Shown: positions 1 to 7,028 of the stretch, piece by piece
How positions within the stretch are numbered: the first letter of the stretch is position 1
Layout of the letters: each line of letters opens with the position of its first letter
DNA from: Anaerolineales bacterium
GTDB lineage: Bacteria > Chloroflexota > Anaerolineae > Anaerolineales > DRMV01
Length of the DNA: 7,513 nucleotides
Reading direction: 5' to 3'
NCBI GenBank assembly: GCA_015491595.1
Contig: WFVP01000099.1
Coordinates: 1-7,513, forward strand
Position numbers and translations under genes: made by a program
The notes under the pieces: generated by a model
Seen by the model: the letters and a program-made list of their open reading frames with translations, nothing else
Database searches by the model: none
What the model was told of the DNA's origin: nothing

Positions 1-118
1 ATGAACGGGAGGACCCGGAAATCAGCAGGGTTCTTCACTGTTCTAACAGAAGGGTGAAGCCATAGGGGCCGCCCTTTCGCTTAGATCGAACCGGGCTCAG
101 GACCATAAGGAAGAAAGA
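1..118. other. unassigned left edge, possibly 3' end of an upstream gene
   Basis: No recognisable gene. All three forward frames close early (stops at 44-46, 55-57 and 63-65), so at most about 20 codons of an upstream plus-strand gene could be present. The frame that ends with TAG at 63-65 begins with GC-ending codons and would be a plausible tail, but its residues match no family I know. A small stem (CTTCAC at 33-38 with GTGAAG at 54-59) lies here. A strong terminator immediately downstream implies that some plus-strand transcript ends here, which fits a gene or RNA starting left of the window. Confidence 0.3.
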
Positions 119-182
119 ATTTGAGTGGGGCGGCTTCGCCGCCCCACTCAAATGTATTTTTCTCCCTGCGGTCCTGAGCCCG
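92..182. repeat. 91-base nested inverted repeat (long hairpin)
   Basis: The outer arms are a perfect 13-bp inverted repeat, CGGGCTCAGGACC at 92-104 and GGTCCTGAGCCCG at 170-182. Inside them is a second perfect 16-bp inverted repeat, 119-134 with 138-153. The joining stretches (A/G-rich on the left, T/C-rich on the right) also pair largely, with several G-T positions that would be G-U pairs only in plus-strand RNA. The whole block could fold into one nearly continuous hairpin of about 45 bases per arm. It may simply be an elaborate terminator, but the extra outer stem is more than termination needs. A palindromic mobile repeat or a structured small RNA are alternatives. Confidence 0.75.
119..161 (+). 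terminator. strong intrinsic terminator, probably bidirectional
   Basis: A perfect 16-bp stem (119-134 with 138-153), very GC-rich in its upper half, closes on a UUC triloop and is followed on the plus strand by TATTTTT (155-161). On the minus strand the stem is followed by a T-rich tract (complement of 108-118), so it could stop transcription in both directions. It would end a plus-strand transcript entering from the left edge and insulate murJ from it. Confidence 0.8.
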
Positions 183-276
183 AGGAGGCCTGCGCGTCAC
201 GTGGCCAATCACCTTGAAAAGACCTGGTTTTGTAAGAACGTGCAAAAACCTGCGGAAATCAGGACGTGAGTTAGGA

Positions 277-298
277 CAACGCAACGCAACGCAACGCA
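277..298. repeat. CAACG pentamer tandem repeat (4.4 copies)
   Basis: Four perfect head-to-tail copies of CAACG (277-296) are followed by a partial CA. The run lies in non-coding DNA upstream of murJ. Such a short repeat may vary in copy number by slippage. No function can be inferred, and it is too far from murJ (over 200 bases) to alter its reading frame. Confidence 0.85.
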
Positions 299-497
299 GG
301 CAGGGATTCCCCTTGAAGGCCTCGGTCGGACAGGATGCGGGACCGTCGGTGATAAGGAGAGCATGTGAACGGCGGCTTCGTCGTCCCCCACCCACAACGG
401 CTCCCGCGACGACCACGACGGGACAGAGGGTCCACCGGCCATCTTGAGGGCCGTCCCTGCCGTTCGGTGGTAAGATTGTGCCGACCTTAGTGGCACC

Positions 498-504
498 AGG
501 AAGG
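498..504 (+). promoter_or_regulatory. ribosome binding site of murJ
   Basis: AGGAAGG lies 11 bases before the ATG at 516. The spacing is somewhat long, but the site is the only purine-rich Shine-Dalgarno match near the start and supports the choice of this ATG. Confidence 0.55.
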
Positions 505-515
505 TTCCCCAAACC

Positions 516-2183
516 ATGGACGAAACCGTGGACGCTTCCCCCCGCCAAACCTCAGGGACCGAATCCCCTTCGAGACCCGGGCGCTCCTGGGCGCGACCCG
601 CGCTGTGGGTCATGGCCGCTTTCGCCTTGAGCAATCTGGTGGGCCTATTACGTCAGATTCTGGTCTCCCAGGCCTTCGGCACCAGCGCGGTGATGGACGC
701 ATTCAACGCGGCCAACCGGGTGCCGGACATGCTCTTCAACCTCCTGGCCGGCGGCGCCCTGGGCTCGGCTTTCATCCCCGTGTTCACCGAACTCCTGGCC
801 CAGGGAAAGCGGGAACGGGCCTGGCGCCTGGCCTCGGCCCTGGCCACCAACCTGGTACTGGTCTTCGGCGCGGTGGGTCTGTTGGTGGCCGCGGCCGCGC
901 CCTGGGTGGTGGGCCATCTTCTGGCTCCGGGCTTTCCCCCTTCCCAACAGGTCCTCACCGTCCGTCTGCTCTATGTGCTGCTGGTCACGCCCCTCATCTT
1001 CGGCTTGAGCGGCCTGATGATGGCCCTGCTGCACGTACACCGGCGGTTCCTGCTCCCGGCGCTGGCTCCCACTATGTACTGGCTGGGCATGATTTTCGGC
1101 GTCCTGGTCCTGACGCCCCATTGGGGGATTTTTGGCCTGGCCTGGGGCGCGGTGCTGGGCGCGGTGGGACACGCGAGCATCCAACTGCCCCACCTGGCGC
1201 GCCTTCCCGGCCGCAGGTACCGCCCCCTGCTGGGCTGGCGCATGCCCGAAGTGCGCCGAGTGCTGCGTTTGATGGGCCCGCGCTGGCTGGGCGTGGCCAT
1301 CGTGCAACTCAACTTCTGGATTAATGTCGTGCTGGCCTCAGGCATGCCGGAAGGCAGCCTCACGGCCCTTCAGATGGCCTGGGCGGTGATGACCATGCCC
1401 CAGGTGGTCCTAGCCCAGGCCATGGCCATCGTCGCCCTGCCGACCTTCTCGTCCCACGCGGCCCACGGGGACATGGCCGCCCTGCGACGCTCCCTCCTGG
1501 ACGCGCTACGCTGGATGGTCCTGCTATCCCTGCCCGCTTCGGTCGGGCTCATGCTCCTGCGGGTGCCCGTGGTCCAGGTGCTCTTCCAGCGAGGCGCGTT
1601 CGATGCCCATTCCACCCAACTGGTGGCCTGGGCCCTGCTATGGTACGCCCTGGGACTGGTCGCCCACTCCGTGGTGGAAATCCTGGCCCGGGGCTTCTAC
1701 GCCCTGCAGGACACCCGCACACCCGTGCTGGTGGGCGGCGGCGCCATGGCCCTCAACGTGGCCCTGAGCCTGCTCCTGGCCTGGCTTTTCGAGCAGGGTG
1801 GGTGGTTCCCCCACGGCGGCCTGGCCCTGGCCAACACCGTGGCCACCACCCTGGAAATGTTCGGACTCCTGCTGCTGTTCTCCCGCCGGGTGGGCCCCTG
1901 GAATCACCGGGCCTGGGGACGCACCTGGCTGCAGAGCGGCGTGGCCGCGGCCGTCATGGCCCTGCTCCTGCCGGGGACGTGGCAGGTCCTGGCCCTTCGG
2001 GTCCCGGGATGGCTGGCCCTGACGGTAACCATCCTGGTCGGCGCCCTGGTCTACGGAGGGGTCCTGCTCCTGGTGGGTGTTCCCGAAGCCCGTCGCCTGT
2101 GGCGATGGACCCGGGAGCAGGTGGCACGCCTGGGACACAGGGGCAGAGCATGGCTCCAACGCCGCGCGCCCCGAAGACGATGA
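516..2183 (+). CDS. murJ: lipid II flippase MurJ (MviN family)
   Basis: Integral membrane flippase predicted to move lipid II across the cytoplasmic membrane for peptidoglycan synthesis (MOP superfamily). The 555 residues begin with a polar stretch of about 28 residues, then hydrophobic segments throughout, consistent with the 14-helix family fold. Recognisable family signatures are LVGLLRQ (41-47, Arg46), DAFNAANRVPDMLFNLLAGG (61-80, with Asp61 and Arg68), LASGMPEGSLTAL (273-285), FQRGAFDAHST (357-367) and YALQDTRTPV (395-404). The C-terminal 30 residues are Arg-rich and presumably cytoplasmic. Family positions that are acidic or charged in E. coli MurJ (Glu57, Asp269, Arg270) appear here as Gly79 or Gly80, Asn270 and Val271. 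The start ATG has AGGAAGG upstream. The gene converges on the minus-strand TIM-barrel gene with 46 bases between stops and no clear terminator. Family assignment is confident; flippase activity is inferred from family. Confidence 0.93.
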   Translation: MDETVDASPRQTSGTESPSRPGRSWARPALWVMAAFALSNLVGLLRQILVSQAFGTSAVMDAFNAANRVPDMLFNLLAGGALGSAFIPVFTELLAQGKRERAWRLASALATNLVLVFGAVGLLVAAAAPWVVGHLLAPGFPPSQQVLTVRLLYVLLVTPLIFGLSGLMMALLHVHRRFLLPALAPTMYWLGMIFGVLVLTPHWGIFGLAWGAVLGAVGHASIQLPHLARLPGRRYRPLLGWRMPEVRRVLRLMGPRWLGVAIVQLNFWINVVLASGMPEGSLTALQMAWAVMTMPQVVLAQAMAIVALPTFSSHAAHGDMAALRRSLLDALRWMVLLSLPASVGLMLLRVPVVQVLFQRGAFDAHSTQLVAWALLWYALGLVAHSVVEILARGFYALQDTRTPVLVGGGAMALNVALSLLLAWLFEQGGWFPHGGLALANTVATTLEMFGLLLLFSRRVGPWNHRAWGRTWLQSGVAAAVMALLLPGTWQVLALRVPGWLALTVTILVGALVYGGVLLLVGVPEARRLWRWTREQVARLGHRGRAWLQRRAPRRR

Positions 2184-2229
2184 GGACGCGGGCTGGCCTC
2201 CCACTTGAAAGGAACGAGTCTCTGGACGA

Positions 2230-3330
2230 CTAAACCGGAGCCGAATAGGTGTAGTGGTAACCGATGCGCTGTCCCCGCAGGTTCAGGGTGTCCTCGCCGC
2301 GCACCTTGCTGCCATCGGGGAGCTTGGCCCGCCACCGGAACCAGAAACGGTTGTCGTTGCGCTCCTTGTCCAAAACGGTGAACTCGGCCCCCGACAGGGT
2401 TGAGTTCAACCAGTTCTTGTACCACTTGCGAACCGCGGCCTTGCCCGTATACACCTTGGACCCCGTCACCAGCACGGCGTTGTCGTGGTACAGCTTGAGC
2501 ACCGCGCTGACGTCGTGGGCATTCCAGGCGTCCACAAGGTCGTCCACAATGTCCCGCGGCGGCGGAGGAGGCACGGGCGCCGGAGCCCCCGGCCAGGTAA
2601 ACTCGGCCATGACGTTCCAGAGGTCCAGCAAATACGTGCGGGCCTGATACCATTCGTAGAAGTTGGCCGCCGGAAGACCCAGGTCAATGGCGGTTTGCAT
2701 GAATTCCCGAATGTCCGAAGCCGTGGGACGCCATCCATAGGCGGGATACATGGACCCGGTGGGCACGTAAATGGCCGAGGCGTTGTACTTGCGCAGCTCG
2801 TACAGGCTGGCTCGCAACTGCTGGCCCGGATTGTGGGCCAGAAGCCAGTACACCTGGGGCATGACGTAGTCCATGTGGGGCATGAATTCCCGCCAGGGAA
2901 AGGTGGGATGGTAGCTGGGATACCGGTAGGAGCTCAGCGCGATGGGCATGGACATGTTGTTCTTGATGCGACGGACGAAGATGCGGGCCTGCTGGTGCTT
3001 CCCCTTGTAATGGCCCTCGGCGTTGATGACGTACCCGTCCAGCTGCAGCTGATGCGCCCGCTGAATGGCCCGATTGGCCTCCCCGACGGGGTCGTTGCCG
3101 TAGACGTAATGCCAGCCCCACACCTGAATACCTCGCCGTCGCAAGGCCTGGACCAAAGGGGGCACCAGGTCCTTGCCGTTGACCACGTTGTAGTTGTAGG
3201 TGCCGTCGGCGATTTTCACCAGGACGTGGGTGAGACCGGCCGCGGCGGCGACCCGGGCAATGGCCTCCGGGTCTCCCCCTTCGCAACGACGAATCTTCCA
3301 GATGAACATGCCTTTTCCACGGAGCGTCAT
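2230..3330 (-). CDS. glycoside hydrolase-like TIM-barrel protein fused to a SnoaL/NTF2-like domain
   Basis: This 366-residue protein has two parts. Residues 1 to about 247 look like a TIM-barrel of the glycosidase-like type: alternating strands such as THVLVKIADG (34-43), IQVWGWHYVYG (68-78), DGYVINAEGHYKG (98-110), PIALSSYRYPS (129-139) and DYVMPQVYW (154-162). Glu105, at the end of a barrel strand, is a candidate acid. A proline-rich linker (248-258) leads to a SnoaL/NTF2-like domain (about 259-366), recognised from IVDDLVDAWNAHDVSAVLKLY and a terminal set of beta strands. There is no signal peptide or membrane segment, so it should be cytoplasmic unless exported unusually. I chose ATG 3330 because AGGAGG (3336-3341) sits 5 bases before it; an in-frame GTG at 3336 overlaps that site. 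It is the last gene of the presumed operon, 19 bases after cofC. Substrate and activity are unknown. Confidence 0.8.
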   Translation of the reverse strand: MTLRGKGMFIWKIRRCEGGDPEAIARVAAAAGLTHVLVKIADGTYNYNVVNGKDLVPPLVQALRRRGIQVWGWHYVYGNDPVGEANRAIQRAHQLQLDGYVINAEGHYKGKHQQARIFVRRIKNNMSMPIALSSYRYPSYHPTFPWREFMPHMDYVMPQVYWLLAHNPGQQLRASLYELRKYNASAIYVPTGSMYPAYGWRPTASDIREFMQTAIDLGLPAANFYEWYQARTYLLDLWNVMAEFTWPGAPAPVPPPPPRDIVDDLVDAWNAHDVSAVLKLYHDNAVLVTGSKVYTGKAAVRKWYKNWLNSTLSGAEFTVLDKERNDNRFWFRWRAKLPDGSKVRGEDTLNLRGQRIGYHYTYSAPV

Positions 3331-3335
3331 GGACA

Positions 3336-3341
3336 CCTCCT
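3336..3341 (-). promoter_or_regulatory. ribosome binding site that decides the TIM-barrel gene start
   Basis: A perfect AGGAGG lies 5 bases before ATG 3330. The in-frame GTG at 3334-3336, two codons earlier, overlaps this site and is therefore an unlikely start. Confidence 0.85.
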
Positions 3342-3349
3342 CATGGACA

Positions 3350-4000
3350 TCAGGACGCGAAGCCGCTCACGGCACGCGCCTGCCACTGGGGGAAGATATG
3401 GGCCACCAGGCTCAGGTCTTCCGGTTGGTCCAAATCGTAAGCCAGACCCGGTCGCTCCACGACGTGTACGAAGCGTCCTGCTTGTCGGGCTACGGCGATG
3501 TGTTTGTAAAAAGACCCCGGGCCAAAGGCGAACTCGTGGTTATCTACAGGATCCAAAGCCAGCGCATTGGTTCCCATATGATACCGGTCCGGTGCAATGA
3601 CCAACACAGATGTCCCTTCGGAAGGACGCCGGTTCAACGCATCCAACAGGGCTTCGACGTCCTCGGGCGTAAGACGGGGCAGGTCTGCCGGCAGGATCAG
3701 GGCCCGCTGCATCCCCCGACCCCGCAAGAAGGTCACCGCCCGACGCAGGGTAGCATTCAACGTAGTGGCGCTGGACTCCTGCAACGTCTGAGCGCCTTCT
3801 CGACGGGCCAGGGCCAAGACACCGGGGTCCCGGCTGATGACCAGGATGTGCAGCAGTCCGGGGACCTGTCGCAAGGTTTGCAATACGTGTTGGAGCAACC
3901 AGCGATTCAGGCGTTCCCGCTCTTCTGGATTCAACACTGTAGCCAAACGGCTTTTCCCTTCCCGGAAGGGCTTGACCGGGATGAGGACCCAAAGGGCCAT
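3350..4000 (-). CDS. cofC: CofC/FbiD guanylyltransferase of coenzyme F420 biosynthesis
   Basis: This enzyme transfers GMP from GTP to a three-carbon phospho-acid (2-phospho-L-lactate, phosphoenolpyruvate or 3-phosphoglycerate, depending on lineage), making the activated donor that CofD/FbiA joins to Fo in F420 synthesis. The 216 residues match the family's usual length. They show the nucleotidyltransferase signatures IPVKPFREGKSRL (7-19), a LNATL turn (81-85), ILPADLP (102-108) with the metal-binding Asp, APDRYHMGTNAL (136-147), FGPGSFYKH (159-167) and DLDQPEDL (189-196). ATG 4000 is chosen because GGAGG (4006-4010) lies 5 bases upstream; the in-frame TTG at 4012 overlaps that site. It lies 24 bases after the regulator gene and 19 before the TIM-barrel gene. 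No cofD, cofE or fbiC homologue is visible here. Which phospho-acid is used cannot be read from the sequence. Confidence 0.92.
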   Translation of the reverse strand: MALWVLIPVKPFREGKSRLATVLNPEERERLNRWLLQHVLQTLRQVPGLLHILVISRDPGVLALARREGAQTLQESSATTLNATLRRAVTFLRGRGMQRALILPADLPRLTPEDVEALLDALNRRPSEGTSVLVIAPDRYHMGTNALALDPVDNHEFAFGPGSFYKHIAVARQAGRFVHVVERPGLAYDLDQPEDLSLVAHIFPQWQARAVSGFAS

Positions 4001-4005
4001 GGCAA

Positions 4006-4010
4006 CCTCC
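4006..4010 (-). promoter_or_regulatory. ribosome binding site that decides the cofC start
   Basis: GGAGG lies 5 bases before ATG 4000, the same spacing as in the downstream gene. The in-frame TTG at 4010-4012 overlaps the site, so starting there would add four residues ahead of the family's usual beginning. Confidence 0.8.
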
Positions 4011-4024
4011 AACGTGGGGTGAAC

Positions 4025-7015
4025 CTATTTTACCCGAAAACGGGAGGAAACATCAGGGCGCAACAGGGAGGAAAAGGCGTCCAAATCGCCGGGGTCCGGG
4101 TCAGCCTCGGGGGCCGAGGCACCCAAACGACGGAGCAGTTGGACCGCCCGGTCCACCAAGTGCCCTTCGGCCGAGGGATGGCGACCCACGTACGCGGCCC
4201 AGCGGACGGCCTGTTCCCGTTTCCCCTCGCGGGCCCACAGGCAGGCCGCCTGCAACACCAGGTAGAGCCGGGTGGGCACCGACCGGGAGTCCAACAACCG
4301 CCAGGCTTCTTCCAGTACCTCCCAGGCCTTGTCGGGTTGCTGCTGGACATGATAGGCCCAGGCCAGCCAGGCCATACCCCGGGCCTGGGCCTGCCGCTCG
4401 CCCATCTCCCGGGCCAGCGCCACCGCCTCTTGGGCGTAGGCGGCCACCTGCGCGCCGGAATCGCCGCGCATCCCTTCCAGCGAAGCCAGGGAAATCAACG
4501 CATGGAGCTCCGTGTTGGGCACCCGGTGTTCCCGTCCCCAACGTCGGGCGGCTTCCAGATACCTCCTGCCCTCCTCCCACGCGCCCACCAGGGCCAACCC
4601 GTTTCCCAGGTTGATGAGGAAGAACCCCTCGCCTGGCACATCCCCCACCTGACGGGCCAGGGCCAGCCCTTCCTTCAAGACGGGAATGGCGTCCTGGTAA
4701 CGTCCGGCGCGCAAGTACGTGCTCCCCAGGTTCACCAACCCTTTGATGTGCTCTCCGGAGGCGCCCACCCGGCGGGCCCGCTCCACGGCTTCTTGCAGCA
4801 CCTGGATGCCGCGGGCGAAATCCCCCGTGTGCACATACAGCACCCCCAGCACGTTCAACCCGAAGAGGCGGGCCGGCGCATCGGGATCCAGGGCCCCTCC
4901 CTGCACCCCTTCCTCCGCCAGGGGGAGGGCTTCGGCCAGACGCCCGTTCCGCAACAGAAGGGCCGCGGTGTGCAGGAGGAGCAGGGCCCAGCCCTCGGGG
5001 TCCCGGTCTCGGTGGGAACGCAGGGCGGCTACGGCCTGCTGGAAGAGACGGGCGCCCTCCGCATACCAGCCTCGCCGTTCGTGGAAACGGTGCCAGGGGA
5101 CCAGAACCCGCTTGACCTCCGTCCACAGACCCTCCCGGGCCGCCCACAGCCACGCAGCCCGAACATCCGGCAGCCGATCCTCCAACCGCGCTTCGTCCTC
5201 AAAGCCCCTCGCGGCGCAATCCGCCAGGAGGTCGAAGGAGAAACGCGCGTGACGTTCCTGCCACGCGCGACCGCCATCGGGCAGGGCTTCCAGACCCTCC
5301 CGGGCGAAGGCCCGCAGCACCTGGTGGAGGACGAACCCGCCCCTTGGGGCCCGACGGACCAACCCGCTGACCACCAGTTCCCGCAACGCGGCCTCGCCCA
5401 CGTCCAGGACCCGCTGCGCGTCCCGCGCGGAAAAAACGCCGCGGAAAACGGCCAGCCGAACGAACGCCTGCTGCAATTCTGGGGGAAGCGCACGCCAGGT
5501 GTGCTGGAACAGGGCCCGCACACTCCGATGACGGGACGGCCGGTCCGGCCACGAGGCGGCCAGGAGGTCGAGGTTCTGCTCCAGCATCCGGGCCAGCGTG
5601 GTCACATTCCAGCGGCGCAGCTGGGCAGCGGCCATCTCCAGGGCCATGGGAAGGCCGTCCAGCCGACGGCAGATTTGGGCCACGGCCCGGTGGGACCCCG
5701 GTGTGTCGGGCAGACGATGGCCCAGACGCTGCGCGGCCCGCTGGAACAACCGTCCGGCCGGATAACTCGCGGGCGGCGCCTCGTCCTCCGGCGGACCGGG
5801 GAGACCCGCCAGGGGAAGGTGCCACGCGGCGTGAATGTTCAGAGGGCGCGGGGCCGCCACCAGGACCCACAATCGTGAGGCCCGGGGAAGCCATCGTGAC
5901 AGAAGGGCCTCCATACCCTCAGGCACGCCGGTCAGGTCCAGTAACAAAAGGGCCTCGCATCCCTGCAGAAAGGCCAGGACCCGGTCCTCGGGAGGCGTGC
6001 CGGGCCGCAAGGGCACCTGGAGGCAGGAGGCCAGTTGGTCCACCAGGTAGTCCAGGGTCGCATCCTCCGCCACGTCCAGGTAATAGACACCATCCGGGAA
6101 ACGGCGCCTATGACGGTGGGCAAAGGCCAACATGAGGTGGGTCTTGCCCACACCTCCCGGACCCACCAACACCACGAACCGCGCCGCTTGCAGGGCCTGG
6201 GACAGCCGGGCCATCTCCTCTTCCCGTCCCACCAGGGGGCCGGGCAACGGTGGCACCCGAAATACCGGAGGGCGGTCGTGGAGGGCGCGCAAGCGCCGGA
6301 CCAGATGTTGCAAAGGAGGCCCCGGGGAGAGGCCCACCTCCTGTTGCAGCACCGTGCGGCAGGTCTCGTAATGTTTGAGGGCCGCGGACACGCGTCCCTG
6401 CCAGGCCAGGGTTTCCATCAAGCGGACGTGAAAATCTTCCCGCCAGGGCTCCAGGCGCACCATGAACCGCAACACCTGCTCCGCCTCCCGCCACAAACCT
6501 CGGTGAAAGGCCCGCTCCACCCCTGCATGCAGCCATTCCAACAAACAGACCCGCAGGTGCTCGGCTTCCAGAGAACGCCAATGGGCGAACTCGGATGCCT
6601 CGGCAATATGGAAACCTTCCAGGAAATCTCCCCGATAGAGGTTCTGGACCGCCCGAAATCGGGACGGTGTCAGGGGTTGGGCCAGCAGGCGGAGCAGACG
6701 GTCTACGTCCGTTTCCCAGGGATAGCGGTCCGCCAGCATCACACACCGGCGGTCGGCGTGCAGCGCGCCTTCCGGCAGGGTCCGCTGGAGCTGGTACAGC
6801 GCGGTGCGTAGGCTGGCCTGGGCCCGTTTCGGAGGCACGTCGGGCCACAACAGGGCCATCAAACGCTCTCGGGCCACGGGACGGCGGGTCACCAGCAGGT
6901 AGTAGAGGATGGCTTGGGACTTGAGGGAGGGAAAGGTAAGGGTTTGTCGTTGGCCTGCCCGCACCCACCGAACTTCCGGCCAGCCCAAGAGGCAAACGTC
7001 CAACCCCTCGTCCAT
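4025..7015 (-). CDS. AfsR/SARP-like regulator: winged helix, BTAD, NB-ARC ATPase, TPR
   Basis: Large (996-residue) signal-integrating transcription factor. Domains in order: an OmpR-type winged-helix DNA-binding domain (about 6-98, beginning VCLLGWPEVRW); a bacterial transcriptional activation domain, BTAD (about 102-246, with LYRGDFLEGF at 126-135 and HYETCRTVLQQEVGLSP at 215-231); an NB-ARC/STAND ATPase (about 260-470) with LVGRE (261-265), P-loop GPGGVGKT (285-292), Walker B LLLLD (356-360) and GLPMAL (454-459); a helical, winged-helix-like connector (about 498-570); and TPR-type helical repeats of about 40 residues (roughly 645-960). The residue after the Walker B Asp and the usual TSR motif are altered (DLT and AAPR). 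Family members usually stay inactive until ATP and a ligand or partner drive oligomerisation. ATG 7015 is the only sensible in-frame start before the stop at 7037-7039. It is first in the presumed operon with cofC. Its target and ligand are unknown. Confidence 0.9.
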   Translation of the reverse strand: MDEGLDVCLLGWPEVRWVRAGQRQTLTFPSLKSQAILYYLLVTRRPVARERLMALLWPDVPPKRAQASLRTALYQLQRTLPEGALHADRRCVMLADRYPWETDVDRLLRLLAQPLTPSRFRAVQNLYRGDFLEGFHIAEASEFAHWRSLEAEHLRVCLLEWLHAGVERAFHRGLWREAEQVLRFMVRLEPWREDFHVRLMETLAWQGRVSAALKHYETCRTVLQQEVGLSPGPPLQHLVRRLRALHDRPPVFRVPPLPGPLVGREEEMARLSQALQAARFVVLVGPGGVGKTHLMLAFAHRHRRRFPDGVYYLDVAEDATLDYLVDQLASCLQVPLRPGTPPEDRVLAFLQGCEALLLLDLTGVPEGMEALLSRWLPRASRLWVLVAAPRPLNIHAAWHLPLAGLPGPPEDEAPPASYPAGRLFQRAAQRLGHRLPDTPGSHRAVAQICRRLDGLPMALEMAAAQLRRWNVTTLARMLEQNLDLLAASWPDRPSRHRSVRALFQHTWRALPPELQQAFVRLAVFRGVFSARDAQRVLDVGEAALRELVVSGLVRRAPRGGFVLHQVLRAFAREGLEALPDGGRAWQERHARFSFDLLADCAARGFEDEARLEDRLPDVRAAWLWAAREGLWTEVKRVLVPWHRFHERRGWYAEGARLFQQAVAALRSHRDRDPEGWALLLLHTAALLLRNGRLAEALPLAEEGVQGGALDPDAPARLFGLNVLGVLYVHTGDFARGIQVLQEAVERARRVGASGEHIKGLVNLGSTYLRAGRYQDAIPVLKEGLALARQVGDVPGEGFFLINLGNGLALVGAWEEGRRYLEAARRWGREHRVPNTELHALISLASLEGMRGDSGAQVAAYAQEAVALAREMGERQAQARGMAWLAWAYHVQQQPDKAWEVLEEAWRLLDSRSVPTRLYLVLQAACLWAREGKREQAVRWAAYVGRHPSAEGHLVDRAVQLLRRLGASAPEADPDPGDLDAFSSLLRPDVSSRFRVK

Positions 7016-7021
7016 GCTTTC

Positions 7022-7027
7022 ATTATA
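7022..7027 (-). promoter_or_regulatory. consensus -10 box (TATAAT) of a predicted leaderless promoter
   Basis: A perfect TATAAT on the minus strand ends 6 bases before the regulator's ATG. Transcription normally starts 6-7 bases after a -10 box, which would place the first RNA base at or next to the A of ATG 7015, giving an mRNA without a 5' leader. At the expected -35 distance (7045-7050) the sequence is CATTTG, not TTGACA-like, so the promoter may need an activator or rely on the -10 alone. Confidence 0.6.
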
Positions 7028-7028
7028 A

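Larger units (their letters stand above)
183..515. other. intergenic region upstream of murJ, no confident gene
   Basis: This gap of about 330 bases separates the terminator from murJ. It holds a CAACG pentamer repeat, an AAGGAG sequence (354-359) before a doubtful 41-codon GTG-started frame (365-490), and an inverted repeat CCACCG/CGGTGG (432-437, 465-470) shortly before murJ. TAAGAT at 471-476 is a weak -10 candidate with no convincing -35. A TTGAAA at 214-219 likewise has no well-spaced -10. The murJ promoter is presumably somewhere here, but I cannot place it. Confidence 0.4.

Noticed and set aside
82..104. GGTTCGATC on the minus strand, resembling a tRNA T-loop
   Set aside because: The flanking bases do not form the required 5-bp stem and no acceptor or anticodon arm can be assembled around it.
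380..413. GTCGTC/GACGAC inverted repeat upstream of murJ
   Set aside because: Six base pairs across a 22-base loop of GC-rich simple sequence is expected by chance.
81..548. Minus-strand open frame of 155 codons across the hairpin and the region before murJ
   Set aside because: It reads straight through the perfect terminator hairpin and into the murJ start, lacks a family signature and has no convincing ribosome site.
605..1324. Second plus-strand open frame inside murJ
   Set aside because: It is a frame-shifted shadow of murJ, rich in Gly, Pro and Arg, while the murJ frame shows conserved membrane-protein motifs.
2184..2229. Terminator between the convergent murJ and TIM-barrel genes
   Set aside because: Only 3- to 4-bp pairings (around 2215-2231) and no T-run are seen in these 46 bases, so no terminator can be supported.
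3331..3336. GTG at 3336 as start of the TIM-barrel gene, and likewise TTG at 4012 for cofC
   Set aside because: Both codons lie within the Shine-Dalgarno sequence of an ATG four or fewer codons downstream, each at ideal 5-base spacing.
3200..5878. Very long open frame on the plus strand (892 codons) opposite cofC and the regulator
   Set aside because: It is antisense to two genes with clear family motifs. Its own product is a low-complexity Gly/Pro/Gln/Arg-rich sequence with no recognisable domain, which is typical of the reverse of high-GC coding DNA.
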